From positions 44,477-108,476 of the forward strand of contig JAZDMB010000003.1 of NCBI GenBank assembly GCA_043801445.1: 64,000 nucleotides of DNA. Direction: 5' to 3'. A program made the position numbers and the translations under genes. Every line of letters begins with the position of its first letter. Positions within the stretch are counted from its first letter, which is position 1. Below are positions 59,302 to 64,000 of this stretch, one piece after another. The notes beneath the pieces are model-generated. The model had not been told where the DNA came from. It saw only the letters and a program-made list of their open reading frames with translations, and made no database searches. The DNA comes from JAZDFP01 sp043801445. GTDB lineage: Bacteria; Planctomycetota; MHYJ01; JACQXL01.

Positions 59302-59988
59302 CTACGCAATGACCACTCTCAAGGCCTTGGTCCAGAGCCCGGAGTTGGCCGGGATGCTCTGATTGACCCAGCGGAAGAATCCGTAGAAACTATCTCCGGC
59401 ATTCTTGTCGCCGCAATCGATGGTAAAGCGGGCCTTTCTGGAGACCACGGTCTTTTTGGCGTCATCTACGCCCTCGGGCGGCATTTCGCCTTTTGGAACA
59501 AGGGTCCACCGGCATTCAATCCCGTCGGCTGTTTTGAGCATACTGACCCGGGTCGCGTCTTTTTCGGTCTGGGAACGGACTTCAATCACGCCGCCGCCGA
59601 TGGCTTTTAAGAAGATATAGGGAACGAGTTCAATCTTACCGCGCGGGGTCGGCTCGGTATCACGGACCTTGCCGACCAGAATCACCTTGTCGGCCAGTGG
59701 AATCAGGGAATTATTCACGACCCATTCCTTGTGGAATGCCCGTAATGCCGTCTGAAATCGATTGCGGCAGTCCCGATGCGCCGCGACATCGGCGCCGGTC
59801 CGGTTCTTTTTATCCTGAACCTTAGTGTATAAAGGCTCATACTCGGCCCGGAGGGTCACCAGAGCCGCGACCGCCGGAGCCGGGATGCCCCAAGCCAGCG
59901 CATTCGCGACCACCCTATCCACATAAGCCCCTTGTTGGTTAAAAAAGTCGTCATCCCGTGTCTTAATCCAGTCCACTTTTTTTGCCAT
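59302..59988 (-). CDS. Unknown 228-aa protein, possible FN3-like C-terminus; GC-rich
   Basis: A soluble protein with a helical N-terminal half (AVAALVTLRAEYEPLYTKVQ, ALRAFHKEWVVNN) and a beta-rich C-terminal half (ARFTIDCGDKNAG, YGFFRWVNQSIPANSGLWT). The layout recalls a family in which a helical domain precedes a fibronectin-III-like fold. Base composition is clearly more GC-rich than all neighbours, which suggests acquisition by transfer. AAGGAG precedes the ATG, and a ten-copy 21-bp array ends about 35 bases upstream of that site, so the array lies in its leader or promoter. It probably works with the fibre-like protein downstream. Confidence 0.62.
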   Translation of the reverse strand: MAKKVDWIKTRDDDFFNQQGAYVDRVVANALAWGIPAPAVAALVTLRAEYEPLYTKVQDKKNRTGADVAAHRDCRNRFQTALRAFHKEWVVNNSLIPLADKVILVGKVRDTEPTPRGKIELVPYIFLKAIGGGVIEVRSQTEKDATRVSMLKTADGIECRWTLVPKGEMPPEGVDDAKKTVVSRKARFTIDCGDKNAGDSFYGFFRWVNQSIPANSGLWTKALRVVIA

Positions 59989-60028
59989 TTTTCTATCTCC
60001 TTTCAGTTTATATTGAACTCAACACAGG

Positions 60029-60238
60029 TTATATCTACTTCACTACGAGTTGTATCTACTTCACTACGAGTTGTATCTACCTCACTACGAGTTGTATCTA
60101 CTTCACTACAGGTTATATCTACCTCACTACAAGTTGTATCTACCTCACTACAAGTTGTATCTACCTCACTACGAGTTGTATCTACCTCACTACGAGTTGT
60201 ATCTACCTCACTACGAGTTGTATCTACCTCACTACAAG
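60029..60238. repeat. 21-bp tandem array, 10 copies
   Basis: Ten exact-length units of 21 bases, each TTGTATCTACCTCACTAC plus GAG, AAG or AGG. The few differences are mostly C/T or A/G changes. 21 bases is two turns of B-DNA, so every unit faces the same side. Frames are open on both strands (21 is a multiple of three), but I see no start, ribosome site or domain that would make them genes. Confidence 0.95.
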
Positions 60239-60463
60239 TCGTAAGGAAGTCCGCATAAACGTGCCTTTTCACCTCCTTTCTCAGGGCATCCCTCACGGGA
60301 TGCGCTGCGACCGCAGGGAGTCCCGTTAGGGGCTGCTTTCAGAAAACTCAGCCCTGTAACCCGCTTACTGGCAGTGTTTTTACTGCTCATTTTTATAATT
60401 ATGTATTGTATCCCCCCCGCCCATTCGGGCGAGGCTCGCCCCGATGGACATCGGGGCGGCGAA
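60239..60463. repeat. Gap with palindromes between array and repeat-protein gene
   Basis: GGAGTCCCGTTAGGGGCTGC (about 60318) and CCCCGATGGACATCGGGGCGG-type palindrome (60440-60460) are relatives of those at 50598 and 55998. No gene seen. Confidence 0.5.
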
Positions 60464-60952
60464 TTACCCATAAGTGATGTATTTCGCCCGGTGCTCCCGG
60501 TAATATTTACGATGATAATCCAGTAGTTTCGCCCGGTGCTCCCGGTAATATTTACGTCTATCAACCAGTAGTTTAGCCCGGTGCTCTTGGTAATAAGTAC
60601 GTTTATCAGTTATTAGTTTCGCCCGGTGCTCTTGGTAATAAGTACGCTGATAATCCAGTAGTTCAGCCCGGTGCTTCAGGTAATATTTACGCTTATGAGT
60701 CTTTCGTTTCTCCCTATGCTCCCGGTTATATTTACGTTTATAAGCCCGACACTCTGTCAGATTCGCCCGGTAATATTTACGTCTATCAGCCAGTAGTTTT
60801 GCCCGGTGCTCCCGGTAATTTTTACGTTTATTAACCAGTAGTTTAGCCCGGTGCTTCAGGCGATATTTACGCTCCTTAACCAGTAGTTCCGACCGGTGCT
60901 CTTGGTAATAAGTACGTTGATAAGCCCGGCATTTGGCTATATCTCTGTCCAT
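60464..60952 (-). CDS. Basic tandem 15-residue-repeat protein
   Basis: A 162-aa, very basic protein built of about ten 15-residue repeats of the type KYYREHRAKLLDYHR (45-bp DNA units, well conserved). Helical amphipathic repeats of this Tyr/Arg/His/Lys kind occur in scattered bacterial and phage proteins and may bind nucleic acid. The first residues (MDRDIAKCRAYQRTYYQEHR) already belong to the repeat. No ribosome site is obvious. Similarity between units implies recent expansion. Real expression is likely because the whole length is a single frame with conservative changes, but not certain. Confidence 0.55.
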   Translation of the reverse strand: MDRDIAKCRAYQRTYYQEHRSELLVKERKYRLKHRAKLLVNKRKNYREHRAKLLADRRKYYRANLTECRAYKRKYNREHREKRKTHKRKYYLKHRAELLDYQRTYYQEHRAKLITDKRTYYQEHRAKLLVDRRKYYREHRAKLLDYHRKYYREHRAKYITYG

Positions 60953-61032
60953 CTTATTTTTTATTCCTGCGATATTTTCTTCCTTCTTTTATTTCGTTTC
61001 ACTACATTCACCGTGGTGACAATTCCTTGTAA

Positions 61033-64000
61033 CTACGGTGCGCCGCCAGCATAATAGTTCGGGGTCGGGGCATTAGTCCCCGGTCCGGTATTAAATCTCG
61101 CATAGGTCCGACCACCACCACCTGCACCACCATTATAGCCAGGAGTAGCAATACCACTTCCACCACTACCAGCATTGGCAGTGATAGAGCCAGAATTAGA
61201 AAGTGTGCCTGCAATAAGAATCACTGAACCACCGGCACCACCACCACCAGGTCCAGAGGCTGAGTTTGTAGGAGAAACAGAATAATTTCCTCCAGTAGCG
61301 CCATTACTTAAAATAGAAGCCCCTGAAGCTACATTGATAATATTAGCAGCGATAAAGATGATACCACCACCTGCACCGCCATTGCCACCGTTCGCAGTTC
61401 CAGCCGTATAAATACCGCCACCGGCGCCACCGCCGCCACCCATATATGCAATGGTATTAAGAGTAGCAGAACCAGTACCATTTGCGGTCCGACCATCCTG
61501 ACCGCCGCCACCACCAATACCACCACATCGGTTGCCACCCCAAACAGGAGTACTACCTCCGCCACCGGTAGTTCCAGAAGGAGCTGTTCCGGTTGTATCG
61601 CCAAGACCATTAGCTCCAGTCGTAGCATGACCTCCGCCACCACCCGTACCAGCACACATATAGGTGTAAGCAGCACTATAATACCAAGCGCCGCCGCCTC
61701 CACCACCACTGCCAGCAGCACCTGCAGCACCTGCAGAATTAGTCCCCGCATTCTCTCCGCCGCCGCCGCCACCACCCTGAAGAGTAGAACCAGCAGTAGT
61801 ATAGGCACCACCACTGCCACCCCTGCCATTATATGATTCGCCGCCAGTGGCAGCGGCAGTATATGCTGTTCCGGCCCCGGCTAAAAATCCTCTGCCCGTT
61901 GCATTTATTCCGTTAGCCACATTGACCTGAAGTGTGCCATTAGCCCTGAATGCGAGCACGCCACCGGTAGTCCCGTTCCAGGCATTACAGATAAGAGTGC
62001 CGGGAGAAGTAATCGTAACATTAGTATAATTCGGGACGCGTACGACCTGAACCCTGCTGTTTCCGGTGCCGTTATAGGCATAAGTTAACGCACGGTCAAG
62101 GTTTAAGGTAGTGCTGACGATAGAGTTAATTATGGCGAACTCATATTGTCCAATTGTCGTGGGTGCTTCACCGGTTGCGCCTTTCATCCGAATAATCATT
62201 ATTTCATTGTTGGCTGCAAGTCCGGTGGTTGCATTAACTACTATTGAAGTAGCACCGGCAGCGGTATTCGCTGTAGAGTAAGTATTAGCGGCGCTTATGA
62301 TGGTGTTAGCAGTAGTAACCGTTAGCGCACCATCAGCACCGGTACCATAAGGAGAAAGAGTAGAAAAAGTCAGATTATTCCCGTTAGTTGTACCTCCGGC
62401 ATTGATTGCAACAACCCTGAAATTATATGTGGTAGATATTGCTAATGAACTCACATTGGCAGTAACAGAAATAGGACTTGAACCACTGCCAGGCAACGTA
62501 GCAACACTCTGTTGACTTCCATAAGATTCAGAGGTACCATAATCAAAATAGCAAGAGGTAACATTATAACCATTAGGATTTACAGTCCCGTTTAATGTAG
62601 CGGTAGTATTGGCTATATTAGTAGCCGCATTAGTAGTGCAGGTTGGCGGCGGTATGGTAATAAAGGTTAGATTACTTCCATTAGTTGTGCCTATAGAGTT
62701 GGTCGCGACACATCTAAAATTATAACTGGTACCTGAGGTTAAACTACCGACAGTCGCGCTGATTGCAACACTACCTGTGCCGCTGCCTATTGCCGTCACT
62801 GCGGTTATGCTTAACGGGTATGTAATAGGAGTAGCGCTGATTCCATATTCAAACCAGGCAGTGGTAATATCCCCATTCGGATTAACTATGGCATTCAGGA
62901 CCGCAGAAGTCGCGCTCACGGTTGCCGGAGTAGCAACAACGACCGGCGATAATGGATATGTAGGGTTATCATCCGTCCAGGTTACGCCCCAATCGGATAG
63001 GGTCGGCGTTGCGGTATTCACTGAACTTGAAAAGTTGCCACGTAATCTGATACCGGTAATCCCGCTAAATATAGCGTAAGTTTGTGACAGGTTAATTCCG
63101 GATGAAACATTAGTAGCCAATATGGAATTATTAGATGAGCTCAGGACATCTACGGTAAATATAGTATTTGCCGGTGCGGTATAAGTATATGTCAGGACAC
63201 CCCAGTAAGAAGCATTTGTCGGCGTAATTGCGGCTGATGTATAAGTCCCTGAAATACTAAGCAATGGTACACTACTCTGAACAGGTGAAGTCCTCTGTGT
63301 GGTTGAACCATCACCTAACTGACCATTAGTATTCAATCCCCAGGCCCAGAGTGTGCCGTCTGAGCGAATCCCTAAACTGTGGGAGGCTCCAGCCGCAACA
63401 CCTACCCAGGTTGTTACGGTTGGGCTTATTGCAACAGGTGAAGTCCTCTGTGTGGTTGAACCATCACCTAACTGACCATTAGTATTCAATCCCCAAGCCC
63501 AGAGTGTGCCATCTGAGCGGACTCCTAAACTGTGTGATGTTCCACCCGCAACACCTACCCAGGTTGTTACGGTTGGGCTTATTGCAACAGGTGAAGTCCG
63601 ATCGGTTCCTGTTGTCCCATCACCTAACTGACCATTAGTATTCAATCCCCAAGCCCAGAGCGTGCCGTTTGAGCGAACCCCTAAACTGTGGGAGGCTCCA
63701 GCCGCAACACTACGGAATTGTAATGGTAACTGCACATCAGCCGCACCTGTAGTTGTTACAGTGCTACTAAATGTACCTGTCGTAAAGGTGGTTTGTAACC
63801 AGGTTCCGAACATCCGATTGGCACCATATGTTGTCCCGACAGAATTAGTCGCACTAATCCTGAAGTAATAGACGTTATTGGCAGAAAGACCGTTGATATT
63901 TTCACTAACCGCTACCGCACTCGTGCCACTGCCTGAGCTCTGGAAACTTGTACTATTACCATAAGATGCACTTAAACCCCATTGAAAATAGGTGGTAGTA
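61033..64000 (-). CDS. Large secreted RCC1/FN3/Gly-rich protein (5' end outside window)
   Basis: The frame is open from the stop at 61033 to the window edge, so the gene is partial at its start; the ATG at 63813 is internal. In order from the right edge: an FN3-like piece (YYFRISATNSVGTT), three RCC1 repeats (HSLGVRSDGTLWAWGLNTN), a beta region, further FN3-like domains (STTYNFRVVAINAGGTTNG, SGTSYNFRCVATNSIGTT), a module around ANNEIMIIRMKGATGE, and a C-terminal stretch of about 300 residues extremely rich in Gly, Ala and Ser. It is probably an adhesin-like surface protein; the Gly-rich end may be self-assembling. No export-sorting motif is recognised at the C-terminus (YYAGGAP). Confidence 0.8.
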   Translation of the reverse strand, partial: TTTYFQWGLSASYGNSTSFQSSGSGTSAVAVSENINGLSANNVYYFRISATNSVGTTYGANRMFGTWLQTTFTTGTFSSTVTTTGAADVQLPLQFRSVAAGASHSLGVRSNGTLWAWGLNTNGQLGDGTTGTDRTSPVAISPTVTTWVGVAGGTSHSLGVRSDGTLWAWGLNTNGQLGDGSTTQRTSPVAISPTVTTWVGVAAGASHSLGIRSDGTLWAWGLNTNGQLGDGSTTQRTSPVQSSVPLLSISGTYTSAAITPTNASYWGVLTYTYTAPANTIFTVDVLSSSNNSILATNVSSGINLSQTYAIFSGITGIRLRGNFSSSVNTATPTLSDWGVTWTDDNPTYPLSPVVVATPATVSATSAVLNAIVNPNGDITTAWFEYGISATPITYPLSITAVTAIGSGTGSVAISATVGSLTSGTSYNFRCVATNSIGTTNGSNLTFITIPPPTCTTNAATNIANTTATLNGTVNPNGYNVTSCYFDYGTSESYGSQQSVATLPGSGSSPISVTANVSSLAISTTYNFRVVAINAGGTTNGNNLTFSTLSPYGTGADGALTVTTANTIISAANTYSTANTAAGATSIVVNATTGLAANNEIMIIRMKGATGEAPTTIGQYEFAIINSIVSTTLNLDRALTYAYNGTGNSRVQVVRVPNYTNVTITSPGTLICNAWNGTTGGVLAFRANGTLQVNVANGINATGRGFLAGAGTAYTAAATGGESYNGRGGSGGAYTTAGSTLQGGGGGGGENAGTNSAGAAGAAGSGGGGGGAWYYSAAYTYMCAGTGGGGGHATTGANGLGDTTGTAPSGTTGGGGSTPVWGGNRCGGIGGGGGQDGRTANGTGSATLNTIAYMGGGGGAGGGIYTAGTANGGNGGAGGGIIFIAANIINVASGASILSNGATGGNYSVSPTNSASGPGGGGAGGSVILIAGTLSNSGSITANAGSGGSGIATPGYNGGAGGGGRTYARFNTGPGTNAPTPNYYAGGAP

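Noticed and set aside
60029..60238. CRISPR array or coding repeats (open frames on both strands)
   Set aside because: There are no spacers. Frames are open only because 21 is a multiple of three and the unit lacks stops; no start signal or recognisable protein.
61033..63813. Complete gene starting at ATG 63813
   Set aside because: The same frame stays open and reads as an FN3-like domain up to position 64000, so the gene extends beyond the window.

Overview
The window looks like a chromosomal segment of an uncultivated, AT-rich, Gram-negative-type bacterium. It has many lipoproteins, a beta-barrel-like protein and secreted repeat proteins. The lineage call is inference: HEAT-repeat proteins with a WEVWWTRNRD motif next to an ECF sigma/FecR pair, a serine/threonine kinase beside a sigma-like factor, and an SHMT-GcvT fusion all fit Planctomycetota or a relative best. 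No rRNA is present to confirm it.

Layout. 1-7.9 kb: rfbB, a HExxH membrane protein, an MsbA-type ABC exporter, a GspF/PilC protein, a lipoprotein and a PyrK-like flavoprotein. 7.9-8.8 kb: non-coding, with a precise 44-bp tandem array. 8.8-16.8 kb, all minus strand: a three-gene operon with a PIN-like protein, a DUF6804-like membrane protein, and a TPR / DnaJ-coiled-coil / kinase-TPR / sigma-like signalling block. 17.0-19.5 kb, divergent: a lipoprotein, a zinc-ribbon protein, an unknown protein and a fibre-like repeat protein. 19.8-21.1 kb: PemK/MazF-type toxin-antitoxin. 21.4-28.8 kb: larB, envelope proteins, dapB, rpmA, an FHA protein, a broken pcm, a lipoprotein and ybeY. 28.9-34.6 kb: a 2-oxoacid:ferredoxin oxidoreductase operon, an endonuclease III-like gene and tRNA-Gln. 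34.7-49.9 kb: a large exported-protein region (deacetylase, WD40, three kelch-like paralogues, four Pro-rich/HEAT paralogues) headed by an ECF sigma factor and its FecR-like anti-sigma factor. 50.2-55.6 kb: a tRNA-binding-domain protein, the SHMT-GcvT fusion and glycerate 2-kinase, which together suggest glycine/serine/glycerate metabolism. 56-64 kb: a ferritin-like protein, a PIN protein, a second fibre-like module, a basic 15-residue-repeat protein and a partial RCC1/FN3/Gly-rich secreted giant.

Two things stand out. First, the DNA is full of short palindromic repeats, and several families sit in frame inside genes. The clearest is a CCCCGTTAGA...TCTAACGGGG element with seven copies. Its arm sequences differ between copies yet stay self-complementary. 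Copies lie inside the GcvT domain, inside glycerate kinase next to its GGGS loop, and at the 5' ends of two membrane-protein genes. Another palindrome breaks pcm, and another interrupts a lipoprotein signal peptide, as a paralogue shows. Second, four matching promoter-like sites (TGCAGT, 17 bases, CGTT) precede the ECF operon (two copies) and two of the HEAT-protein genes. This defines a candidate ECF regulon that exports solenoid and propeller proteins. Functions below come from reading motifs; no database search was run.
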